Positions 1-6,381 of a stretch of DNA of 11,297 nt are shown here, piece after piece. Position numbers and translations under genes: made by a program. The notes under the pieces were generated by a model that was given only the letters and a program-made list of their open reading frames with translations, had not been told where the DNA came from and did no database searches. Each line of letters opens with the position of its first letter. Within the stretch, counting starts at the first letter, position 1. This DNA comes from Holdemanella sp. (GTDB taxonomy: Bacteria; Bacillota_I; Bacilli_A; Erysipelotrichales; Erysipelotrichaceae). The stretch lies in the NCBI GenBank assembly GCA_021442845.1, contig JABUSD010000133.1:1-11297 (forward strand), in the 5' to 3' direction.

Positions 1-1
1 G

Positions 2-910
2 TACGATACGCTGCAGTTGGAAGAAAGCACTGAATATGGGAAAGAAATAACGGTAGCGACGGATAGAGTAAAAGAAACTACCAATACTGAAGATTCTATT
101 CCTGCCATTCAAAGAGGTTTGGTTTGGAATTCTGTAAGAGTAGAAGTTTTGTGGGATTCTTTGATGAGACGTATTCCAATCGGCTCTTTTAGTGTTCGAA
201 AAGATAAACAATCTAACAAAATTGAAATACTTGATGGGCAGCAACGCGCGAATGCGATTAGTTTAGCTTTTACTCCACTGCCAAACGCTCAAAGTAAACT
301 CGAAGATAAACAAAAATCTTTACTTTGGATAGACTTGGGTATGACATCTGCTGTTATCGAAAATGAACAAGGGAAACCTGATAAAAGCGTAAGAAGGTTC
401 TTTTTTAGAGTAACAACAGCCGCCCATCCGTGGGGATATATATTAAGTGACAATGAAACAACAGTCAAAAGATTTGATTTTGATGAACAAAAGAATGTTG
501 TAGAAGAATTGAATAAATTTAGCACATGGGAAAATTGTAATACTAGAGGTTCCCGTCCATACCCATACGAACTTTGGCCGGAAAAAGCAATTTGTCCTGT
601 TCCATTTTCCATAGTTTATAAATTTGTTTCAGATCGCTTAAATAAAAGCGTTTTTGATTCTATCGCATTGAATGTGATTGAAGAAGATGAAAATGTAAAA
701 CTAGTAGAAGGAAATATCCTTAAATCGGGTATTGAAACAAGAATTACGGAAAACTCATTGAAACTACATTTAGTTATTAAAGTAAAACACAACAAGAATG
801 TTAGCGATGTATGCGCTAATCTACAAAACAAGATCTTTGAAAGCATTTCTTATATGACAGACTTTAAACCTGATAATATCACAATTCAGGTGGTTGGATT
901 TATCTTCTAG
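2..910 (+). CDS. Chimeric ORF: DUF262 (GmrSD N-terminal-like) fragment fused in frame to the C-terminal part of an Asp23/Gls24 protein; 5' partial
   Basis: The frame is open to the left edge, so the true start probably lies outside; the first possible internal start is a TTG at 17. Numbering from that TTG, residues 28-60 (IPAIQRGLVW, LWDSLMRRIPIGSF), the DGQQR motif at 73-77 and RRFFFRVTTAAHPWGY at 126-141 are typical of DUF262, the ParB/Srx-like nucleotide-binding domain of GmrSD and related defence proteins. The WPEKAICPVPFS stretch (187-198) still fits that family. From about residue 210 to 297 the protein instead resembles Asp23/Gls24 (DUF322): KSVFDSIAL, then KSGIETRITENSLKLHLVIKV, the NVSDVCANLQNKI helix and the closing ITIQVVGFIF strand. 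DUF262 proteins are normally several hundred residues longer and Asp23 proteins have about 20 more N-terminal residues, so both parents are truncated. Function of the hybrid is unknown. It may be a real recombination scar or a chimeric assembly. Confidence 0.75.
   Translation, partial: YDTLQLEESTEYGKEITVATDRVKETTNTEDSIPAIQRGLVWNSVRVEVLWDSLMRRIPIGSFSVRKDKQSNKIEILDGQQRANAISLAFTPLPNAQSKLEDKQKSLLWIDLGMTSAVIENEQGKPDKSVRRFFFRVTTAAHPWGYILSDNETTVKRFDFDEQKNVVEELNKFSTWENCNTRGSRPYPYELWPEKAICPVPFSIVYKFVSDRLNKSVFDSIALNVIEEDENVKLVEGNILKSGIETRITENSLKLHLVIKVKHNKNVSDVCANLQNKIFESISYMTDFKPDNITIQVVGFIF
635..650. repeat. Short perfect inverted repeat at the DUF262/Asp23 seam
   Basis: CGCTT at 635-639 is repeated inverted as AAGCG at 646-650, around a 6-base spacer AAATAA, and is followed by five Ts. 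It falls where the protein changes from DUF262-like to Asp23-like. It could be a remnant recombination core, a weak terminator-like hairpin, or chance in A/T-rich DNA; the arms are only 5 bp. Confidence 0.4.
644..907 (+). other. Asp23/Gls24 (DUF322) domain segment inside the chimeric ORF
   Basis: About 87 residues at the end of the chimeric frame match the Asp23 pattern: an early alpha/beta unit, an acidic stretch (VIEEDENVKLVEG), a hydrophobic strand (LKLHLVIKV), an amphipathic helix (VSDVCANLQNKIFESI) and the final MTDFKPDNITIQVVGFIF. Asp23 family members are small cell-envelope-associated stress proteins and one is commonly encoded just upstream of nusB in Firmicutes, which fits this location. 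No ATG with a ribosome binding site precedes this segment. The next in-frame Met lies only 18 residues from the end, so the domain could only be made as part of the fusion or from a non-canonical start. Confidence 0.75.
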
Positions 911-933
911 GAAATCGCAAGATTTCCTTTTTT
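909..933 (+). terminator. Intrinsic terminator after the Asp23 reading frame
   Basis: GGAAATC (910-916) and GATTTCC (921-927) form a perfect 7-bp stem around a GCAA tetraloop (GNRA type), followed by six Ts (928-933). An extra A-T pair (909/928) is possible. The stem begins inside the TAG stop codon of the upstream frame and ends 14 bases before the next gene. It should end most transcription from the left, so the nucleotidase-nusB operon needs read-through or a promoter inside the Asp23 coding region. Confidence 0.85.
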
Positions 934-938
934 ACTAT

Positions 939-943
939 GGAGG
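939..943 (+). promoter_or_regulatory. Ribosome binding site fixing the start of the 5'-nucleotidase
   Basis: GGAGG lies 4 bases before the ATG at 948. The longer frame opening at 894 would begin inside the Asp23 coding region and run through the terminator hairpin, so the start at 948 is much more likely. Confidence 0.75.
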
Positions 944-947
944 CACT

Positions 948-1847
948 ATGGCTGTATCATTTACAGATTATCTGGTCATCGGTATTTCTTCCAGGGCTTT
1001 ATTTGATTTGGAAGAAGCCAATGAAATCTATGAAAAGGATGGATTGGATGCATATCGAAAGTATCAGATTGAACATGAAGATGAGATATTAAAACCAGGA
1101 ACGGGATTTAACCTTGTGAAAAACCTTCTGAATATCAATAAAAAATTAGATAACAAGCAGGTAGAAGTCATTGTGATGTCAAGAAATTCGGCTGAGACAT
1201 CCTTGCGCATTATGAATTCACTGGATTATTATGGTTTGGAAATAGGCAGAATGGTTATGTCTGGCGGAGAATCGATATCCAAATATCTAAAGGTATTTGA
1301 TGTGGATTTGTTTTTATCATGCAATGAACAGGATGTATCGGATGCCATCAATGCGGGTTTTCCAGCAGGCATCATCTATAACAGTACAAAAGATTATGTC
1401 AACAATGAACAGATTCGCATTGCCTTTGATGCCGATGCCGTGCTTTTTTCGGCAGAATCGGAAAAGATTTATCAAAAGGATGGACTGGAAGCTTTTGTTG
1501 AAAATGAAGTCTTAAACCAGGATGTTGCCTTAAAGAAAGGGCCTTTGACAAAGTTTTTGTTTGGATTATCCCGTTTACAGAAATTATCAATGGATCAGCC
1601 ACTCATTCGTACAGCTATAGTAACTGCCAGAGATCGCAATGCGGGAAAACGCATTATCAAAACACTATTTAAATGGAATGTCTTTGTAGATGAAGTATTC
1701 TTTCTGCAAGGAGCAAAGAAACAGGAAATACTGGCCGCTTTTGGGGCTAATATATTCTTTGATGATCAGGATGTACATGCACGTCCAGCCAGTGAAGTAG
1801 TCCCTAGCGCACGTGTACCATATAGAGAAGGAGACGATATACAATGA
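948..1847 (+). CDS. Cytosolic 5'-nucleotidase, cN-I type (HAD superfamily)
   Basis: This 299-residue protein matches the cytosolic 5'-nucleotidase I family, which hydrolyses nucleoside 5'-monophosphates (AMP and similar) to nucleosides. The opening YLVIGISSRALFDLEEAN and the EVIVMSRNSAETSLRIMNS segment are characteristic of its N-terminal half. The HAD catalytic signature sits in the second half: motif I is D161-A-D163 in AFDADAVLFSAESE, motif II is T226 in VTAR, motif III is the Lys of QGAKK (257-258), and motif IV is D272-D273 in IFFDDQDVHA. All key residues are present, so it should be active; FSDESE of relatives reads FSAESE here. No signal peptide or membrane segment is seen. Its TGA overlaps the nusB ATG by 4 bases, so the two are probably translationally coupled. 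It is an unusual companion for nusB; the exact substrate cannot be told. Confidence 0.85.
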   Translation: MAVSFTDYLVIGISSRALFDLEEANEIYEKDGLDAYRKYQIEHEDEILKPGTGFNLVKNLLNINKKLDNKQVEVIVMSRNSAETSLRIMNSLDYYGLEIGRMVMSGGESISKYLKVFDVDLFLSCNEQDVSDAINAGFPAGIIYNSTKDYVNNEQIRIAFDADAVLFSAESEKIYQKDGLEAFVENEVLNQDVALKKGPLTKFLFGLSRLQKLSMDQPLIRTAIVTARDRNAGKRIIKTLFKWNVFVDEVFFLQGAKKQEILAAFGANIFFDDQDVHARPASEVVPSARVPYREGDDIQ

Positions 1848-2221
1848 ATCGACACGAAATGAGACTTATCGCTATGAATAGCGTCTATCAGCATTTATTA
1901 TTAGGAAAGGATATCCGTAAATGTGTCTTTGAAAATATGAATGGAACCAATGAAATTGATGGATATTTATATGCATTGACCATTGGTACCATCGAAAATA
2001 AACAATATTATATTGAAAAGATTACAAGTTTGCTTCGAAGTGACTGGACATTTGATCGTTTAAGCATTTTGGAACAATCCATTCTATTGATTTCCTTCCA
2101 GGAAATCCTAGGTAATGAAATGCCAAAAGCTGTTGTGATTAATGAAGCCATCACTTTGGCAAAGAAATATTGTGATGAAACATCCTATAAATTGATTAAT
2201 GGAGTATTGGATAGACTATGA
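1844..2221 (+). CDS. nusB: Transcription antitermination factor NusB
   Basis: The 125-residue, all-helical protein fits NusB, which with NusE (ribosomal protein S10) binds boxA RNA in rRNA leaders and supports antitermination of rRNA operons. Visible family features are the RHEMRLIAMNSVYQHLL opening helix, the SLLRSDWTFDRLSILEQSILLISFQEIL core and the C-terminal PKAVVINEAITLAKKYCDETSYKLINGVLDRL helix, the most conserved part. It is slightly shorter than the usual 130-150 residues but has both ends. A GAAGGAGA ribosome binding site (about 1828-1835) precedes the ATG by about 8-9 bases. It overlaps both neighbours through ATGA junctions, and nusB upstream of xseA-xseB-ispA is a familiar Firmicute order. 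Confidence 0.93.
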   Translation: MNRHEMRLIAMNSVYQHLLLGKDIRKCVFENMNGTNEIDGYLYALTIGTIENKQYYIEKITSLLRSDWTFDRLSILEQSILLISFQEILGNEMPKAVVINEAITLAKKYCDETSYKLINGVLDRL

Positions 2222-3555
2222 ATAAGGAAATGATTGTACCTGTATCCAGTTTAGTACTAAAGATTAAATCGGTATTACAGTCTACAATCCAGTTAAACAA
2301 TATATGGATCCAGGGAGAAGTCAGCAATCTTACCAAACATCGAAGTGGTCATTACTACTTTATTGTCAAGGATGATAAGGCATTATTAAACTGTGTCATG
2401 TTTGCTTCTAACGCAAGCCGTTTGCCTTTTGTGTTAGAAGAAGGCATGAAGATTTTAATGCAGGGAAATGTCAATGTCTATGAAACGAGTGGGACTTTAC
2501 AGTTTGTGGTAAAGACAATGAAGGAAGATGGAATCGGTAATCTTTATCTTGAATTTGAAAAGCGAAAAAGGATGTTACAGGATCTAGGTTATTTTGATGA
2601 AAACCACAAAAAGGAAAAACCAGCCATCATCAACAACATCGGTATTATTACGGCAAGAGAAGGAGCCGCCTTACAGGATGTCATCCGTACCATCCGTTCA
2701 CGCTGGCCGATGATGGAAATGAAACTTTATCCGGCCTATGTACAAGGAAAACAGGCAGCCAAATCGTTAGTTCTACAGATTCAAAAAGCCGATAGTCAAG
2801 GCCATGATGCTTTGCTTGTGGTAAGAGGGGGAGGCAGCTTTGAAGATCTATTCTGTTTTAATGATGTGGATCTTGTCAAGACAATCTATGCCTGCCATAC
2901 CTATATTGTATCTGGGGTTGGTCATGAAGTGGATACAACCTTATGTGATTTAGTATCCGATCATCGTGCTGTTACACCTACAGCGGCTGCCCAATGGGTA
3001 TCCTTAAATATCTATGAAGAACATAAGCTTCTATTAAAAAGAGAACAGATGCTGATTGATTCCATGAAGCATAAATTGAAACAGGCTCATCTACGTTTGG
3101 ATAAGGTTGAATCCCATCCTTATATGCAAGATCCCATGAATTATATATCGGATAAATATTTATTACTGGATAGTTATATCAATAAACTGGATGCATATAA
3201 AATGGATATATTAAATAAAGAAAGTGACATAACCAATAAAATTCAATTGTTGAATCAATTGATGATATCAAACCTTGATAACCAAAGACATACATTCCAA
3301 TCAAAGGATTTAGAAGGTGCTTTACAGAATTATTATAAGAATCAGGTCTTTACATTCTCTAAGAATGTATCCTTACTGGATGCCTATTCACCATTAAAGA
3401 CATTATCGAGAGGATATTCCATTGTATCCAAGGATACTATTATTAAATCGATTGATGATATTCATATCAATGATACGGTATCAATCACATTAAAAGATGG
3501 AAAGGCAAAGGCAATCATTTCAAATAAGGAGAAAATAGAATGGCAAAAGAATTAA
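2218..3555 (+). CDS. xseA: Exodeoxyribonuclease VII large subunit XseA
   Basis: The 445-residue protein is the catalytic large subunit of exonuclease VII, which degrades single-stranded DNA in both directions to short oligonucleotides, acting in mismatch and damage repair with several XseB copies. The N-terminal OB-fold (about 8-105) has the typical IWIQGEVSNLTKHRSGHYYFIVKDD. The nuclease core carries NIGIITAREGAALQDVIRTI (140-159), RGGGSFEDLFCFND (203-216) and the catalytic-type GVGHEVDTTLCD (233-244) followed by SDHRAVTPTAAAQ. A long helical region from about 265 to 385 should be the XseB-binding coiled coil, and the LSRGYSIV segment near the end is also typical. Length is normal. It starts in an ATGA overlap with nusB and its last 16 bases overlap xseB, fitting coordinated production of the two subunits. 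Confidence 0.96.
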   Translation: MNKEMIVPVSSLVLKIKSVLQSTIQLNNIWIQGEVSNLTKHRSGHYYFIVKDDKALLNCVMFASNASRLPFVLEEGMKILMQGNVNVYETSGTLQFVVKTMKEDGIGNLYLEFEKRKRMLQDLGYFDENHKKEKPAIINNIGIITAREGAALQDVIRTIRSRWPMMEMKLYPAYVQGKQAAKSLVLQIQKADSQGHDALLVVRGGGSFEDLFCFNDVDLVKTIYACHTYIVSGVGHEVDTTLCDLVSDHRAVTPTAAAQWVSLNIYEEHKLLLKREQMLIDSMKHKLKQAHLRLDKVESHPYMQDPMNYISDKYLLLDSYINKLDAYKMDILNKESDITNKIQLLNQLMISNLDNQRHTFQSKDLEGALQNYYKNQVFTFSKNVSLLDAYSPLKTLSRGYSIVSKDTIIKSIDDIHINDTVSITLKDGKAKAIISNKEKIEWQKN

Positions 3556-3746
3556 AATTTCAGGAAGCGATGAAACGCCTGGATGAAATCATCACAATAT
3601 TAAATGGCAATGACATAGAACTGGAAGATGCGATGCAATTATTTGAAGAAGGAATCAAGTTATCCAATCAATGTGAAAAACAGTTAAAACAGTTTGAAAT
3701 TAAAATGGAGACATTGATGAAAAAGGAGGATGACGATGCTGAATAA
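3540..3746 (+). CDS. xseB: Exodeoxyribonuclease VII small subunit XseB
   Basis: The 68-residue, acidic, fully helical protein matches XseB: FQEAMKRLDEIITILNGNDIELEDAMQLFEEGIKLSNQCEKQLKQFEIKMETLMKK. The LDEI..L....I.LE.A..LFEEGI pattern is the family signature, forming a helical hairpin that coats the XseA stalk. Length is in the normal range. A clear AAGGAG (3526-3531) sits 8 bases before the ATG inside the end of xseA. A strong separate binding site for the small subunit fits the need for excess XseB over XseA. Its own end overlaps the start of ispA by 11 bases. Confidence 0.95.
   Translation: MAKELKFQEAMKRLDEIITILNGNDIELEDAMQLFEEGIKLSNQCEKQLKQFEIKMETLMKKEDDDAE
3723..3729 (+). promoter_or_regulatory. 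Ribosome binding site fixing the ispA start
   Basis: AAGGAGG abuts an ATG at 3730 with no spacer but lies 6 bases before the in-frame ATG at 3736. The usable start is therefore 3736, which drops two residues (Met-Thr) from the longest reading. Confidence 0.8.
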
Positions 3747-4578
3747 ATTTGAAAATTACCTCTATGAAAAAGTCAATGAGAATATCCCTTCCTATACAAA
3801 GAAGGCGATGTCCTATTCTTTGATGAATGGTGGAAAAAGAATACGTCCTCAGTTATTATTCAATGCCTTACAAGGGTATGGCATTGATCCAGAATTAGGT
3901 TTTCCATGTGCCTGTGCCATTGAAATGATTCATACCTATTCCTTAATCCATGATGATTTACCAGCCATGGATAATGATGATATGCGAAGAGGAAAGCCAA
4001 CATGTCATAAAGCCTATGGGGAAAGCTATGCCATTCTTGCAGGTGATGGCCTATTGACAAAAGCGTTTGAAGTTGTCTTAGAAACAAAATGCGATGCATC
4101 GATTCTAGTCAAACTTGTACGTGCTTTAAGCCAATATGCAGGCATTGATGGTATGATTTATGGACAGGATTTAGATTTACATGGAGAAAGCGAAGAACAT
4201 CCATCTTTTTCCATGTTGATGGATATTGATGAATATAAAACGGCAAAGCTATTAACATTACCCTTAATCTGTGCAGCCTATATGGCCAATATGGAAGAAG
4301 ATATCAAGACATTAAAGAAGATTGGTTTCAATGTAGGCATTCAATTTCAGATTGTCGATGATATCTTAGATGTAACAAGTAATGAACAGATTTTAGGAAA
4401 GACAACATCCGATGTGGATAATAATAAAATGACAGCTGTTTCTTTATTAGGTCTTGAAAAGGCAAAACAGATGGTAGAAGAATATGATATGCAGCTAAAG
4501 GAAGATTTAAAGAATTTACATATGGATACTTCCCATCTAGAAAAACTATTTAACTTTTTATTAAAACGCACATATTAA
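3736..4578 (+). CDS. ispA: Short-chain polyprenyl (geranyl/farnesyl) diphosphate synthase
   Basis: The 280-residue protein is a trans-prenyltransferase that condenses IPP with allylic diphosphates, most likely giving farnesyl diphosphate for undecaprenyl phosphate and quinone or prenyl products. The first aspartate-rich motif is D73-D-L-P-A-M-D79 followed by NDDMRRGKPTCHK, and the second is D208-D-I-L-D212. GGKRIRPQLL (32-41), which binds diphosphate, EYKTAKLL (167-173) and GKTTSDVDNNKMTAVSLLG are also in place. The two residues inside the first motif (Pro-Ala) are typical of bacterial farnesyl diphosphate synthases, so FPP is the likely product. It is slightly shorter than many family members (about 290). 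It sits between xseB and the DXS-like gene, its common place in Firmicutes. Confidence 0.93.
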   Translation: MLNKFENYLYEKVNENIPSYTKKAMSYSLMNGGKRIRPQLLFNALQGYGIDPELGFPCACAIEMIHTYSLIHDDLPAMDNDDMRRGKPTCHKAYGESYAILAGDGLLTKAFEVVLETKCDASILVKLVRALSQYAGIDGMIYGQDLDLHGESEEHPSFSMLMDIDEYKTAKLLTLPLICAAYMANMEEDIKTLKKIGFNVGIQFQIVDDILDVTSNEQILGKTTSDVDNNKMTAVSLLGLEKAKQMVEEYDMQLKEDLKNLHMDTSHLEKLFNFLLKRTY

Positions 4579-4590
4579 AAGGAGTACAAA

Positions 4591-6381
4591 ATGCGGATTT
4601 ATGATATAGATAAACCAGATAAAATAAAAAATCTATCGATTCAGGAATTGGAAGATTTAGCTCAGGATATCCGTACTTTAATGATTCATACTGTTTCTGG
4701 CAATGGGGGTCATTTAGGCAAGAATCTAAGTGTCGTAGAGCTTACCATTGCATGTCATTCTGTTTTTGATATGGCAAAGGACAAGCTGATCTTTGATGGA
4801 GGCGATGCCTGTTATACCCATAAGATGTTGACAGGGCGATCAACAAGGTTTTCCAATCTGCGTAAACTGGATGGTTTATCCGATACCCAGAAAAGGGCAG
4901 AAAGTCTATATGATGTCTATGAAGCAACATTATTTTCAGCATGTAGTGCTGCCTTAGGCTTTTGTATTTCAAGAGATCTTTTAAAGGAAGACTATGAAGT
5001 TCTTGCCTATTTTGATAGGGATTCCTTAAAGAATGGCAAGACATTGGAAGCTTTATATGATATTGGTATGCAACAAAGAAATATGATTCTTATTTATAAT
5101 GAACATGAATCCCAAACACATACATCCTTTATCGATTTAACAACGATCCGTTCCAGTGATCTCTATCAGAATTTTAAGTCCAATATCCGCAAGATGTCAT
5201 CCGATACCGTCAAATCTACAATTCGTAAAGTAAGGGATGGCATAAAAGATAGTATGCTGGATGATCCATTGTTTAAAGGATTCAATCTGGATTATATGGG
5301 ACCTGTCAATGGACACGATATCAAAGCAATGATTCAGGCATTAAAGGCTTGTCGAAATCATACTGGTCCGATTGTCTTGCATGTCATTACCAAGAATGGA
5401 TATGGGTATGAGCCAGCATTGAATAACCACGACTATGATAGTGTGGATGCCTTTAATGAAAATACCGGGGAAAAACTATTAAAGATTTCCAAGAATGAGG
5501 CAACCTTTCATCAGATTATGGATACAGCCTTATGGGATTTAAAGACAATGGAACCCAATCTGGTCAAGATTGAAACGATACCCTATGCCAAGACAATCTT
5601 TGAAAAGGATTATATCTATATGCCAAATGCCTATCGTCATGCGATAAGTACCGCGTGTGGGATTGCCTTAGGAAATGGTATTCCTTTTGTATCCATTCCG
5701 TCTAAGGAAATCAATGATTCCTTCCATGCCATCTGTATGGAAATGGCCAGGATGAAATGTCCTGTCATTGTAGGCATTCAGGATTGCGGTTTAATCAATC
5801 AGGATAAGGAACATGGCATCTATGATATTTCTGTCTTATCATCGATTCCTAATCTGGTTATTGCCCAGCCTAAAAATGATAAAGAAGTGCAGCATCTATT
5901 ATATAGTGCCATTATGATGAAAAAACCAGTCTGTATTCGCATGCCATATGGATTGACACATTATATGCGTCTGGATCAATTTGAACGGATTGAAGAAGGG
6001 ACATGGGAACTCTTTAAAGTGGGAGATAATCCAATGGCCATCATCATCAGTTATGGACTGGATGTGGAAAGAATCATACAAAAGGCAAAGGAAAATGAAT
6101 ATTCGATTTATGTTGTCAATGCCCGTTTTATCAAACCGCTTGATTTTGATATGATTGATGACATTATGGAAATGAATCTTCCTATCTATATCTATGAAAA
6201 TGATAGTACAATTGGTGGTTTAAAAACATTGATCAATGATTATATACATAATGAAATAGCTGGAATTGGAATTAGAGACCATTTTGTCAAGGAAGGTCCT
6301 ATCCGTTCCGTTCGAATTGATGAAGGTATTCATCTAGAAGCATTATTCAGGAAATTAGAAAATGAAAATACGTCTCGATAA
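4591..6381 (+). CDS. DXS homologue lacking most thiamine-diphosphate and catalytic residues (probable pseudoenzyme)
   Basis: The 596-residue protein has the full three-domain plan of 1-deoxy-D-xylulose-5-phosphate synthase and starts after a strong AAAGGAG (4578-4584). Family landmarks are SGNGGHLGKNLSVVELTIACH (H41), THKMLTGR, GPVNGHD (H242), IVLHVITKNGYGYEPA, the KEHGIYDISVLSSIPNLVIAQP stretch (H408) and VVNARFIKPLD. Catalytic sites are changed. DVGHQ reads DGGDA (His to D72). GHSSTS reads ATLFSA. The thiamine-diphosphate GDG motif reads D142-R-D144, although the paired Asn (N170) remains. IAEQHAV reads NAYRHAI, so the Glu that activates the cofactor is Y348. The QRAYDQ region reads NDSFHA. 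Normal synthesis of DXP from pyruvate and glyceraldehyde 3-phosphate therefore seems unlikely. The intact frame, strong ribosome binding site and overlap with tlyA argue for a kept, possibly new or regulatory role. Family assignment is firm; function is unknown. Confidence 0.85.
   Translation: MRIYDIDKPDKIKNLSIQELEDLAQDIRTLMIHTVSGNGGHLGKNLSVVELTIACHSVFDMAKDKLIFDGGDACYTHKMLTGRSTRFSNLRKLDGLSDTQKRAESLYDVYEATLFSACSAALGFCISRDLLKEDYEVLAYFDRDSLKNGKTLEALYDIGMQQRNMILIYNEHESQTHTSFIDLTTIRSSDLYQNFKSNIRKMSSDTVKSTIRKVRDGIKDSMLDDPLFKGFNLDYMGPVNGHDIKAMIQALKACRNHTGPIVLHVITKNGYGYEPALNNHDYDSVDAFNENTGEKLLKISKNEATFHQIMDTALWDLKTMEPNLVKIETIPYAKTIFEKDYIYMPNAYRHAISTACGIALGNGIPFVSIPSKEINDSFHAICMEMARMKCPVIVGIQDCGLINQDKEHGIYDISVLSSIPNLVIAQPKNDKEVQHLLYSAIMMKKPVCIRMPYGLTHYMRLDQFERIEEGTWELFKVGDNPMAIIISYGLDVERIIQKAKENEYSIYVVNARFIKPLDFDMIDDIMEMNLPIYIYENDSTIGGLKTLINDYIHNEIAGIGIRDHFVKEGPIRSVRIDEGIHLEALFRKLENENTSR

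Noticed and set aside
853..878. Possible promoter (ATGACA ... TGATAATAT) upstream of the nucleotidase operon
   Set aside because: The extended -10-like TGATAATAT has only a 12-base spacing to ATGACA, no good -35 lies at 16-18 bases, and the terminator lies downstream of it.
894..947. Longer start for the 5'-nucleotidase at 894
   Set aside because: It would begin inside the Asp23 coding region and run through the terminator hairpin; the ATG at 948 has a GGAGG before it and begins with the family-typical sequence.
3730..3735. ispA start at ATG 3730
   Set aside because: It directly abuts AAGGAGG with no spacer; ATG 3736 has the proper 6-base spacing.
4742..5044. 100-codon reverse-strand frame inside the DXS-like gene, and similar antisense frames elsewhere
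   Set aside because: They lie wholly within well-supported + strand genes, show no family features and look like shadows of codon bias.
4591..6381. DXS-like gene as a decaying pseudogene
   Set aside because: The frame is uninterrupted over 596 codons, has a strong ribosome binding site, keeps structural motifs in all three domains and overlaps tlyA, which does not look like decay.
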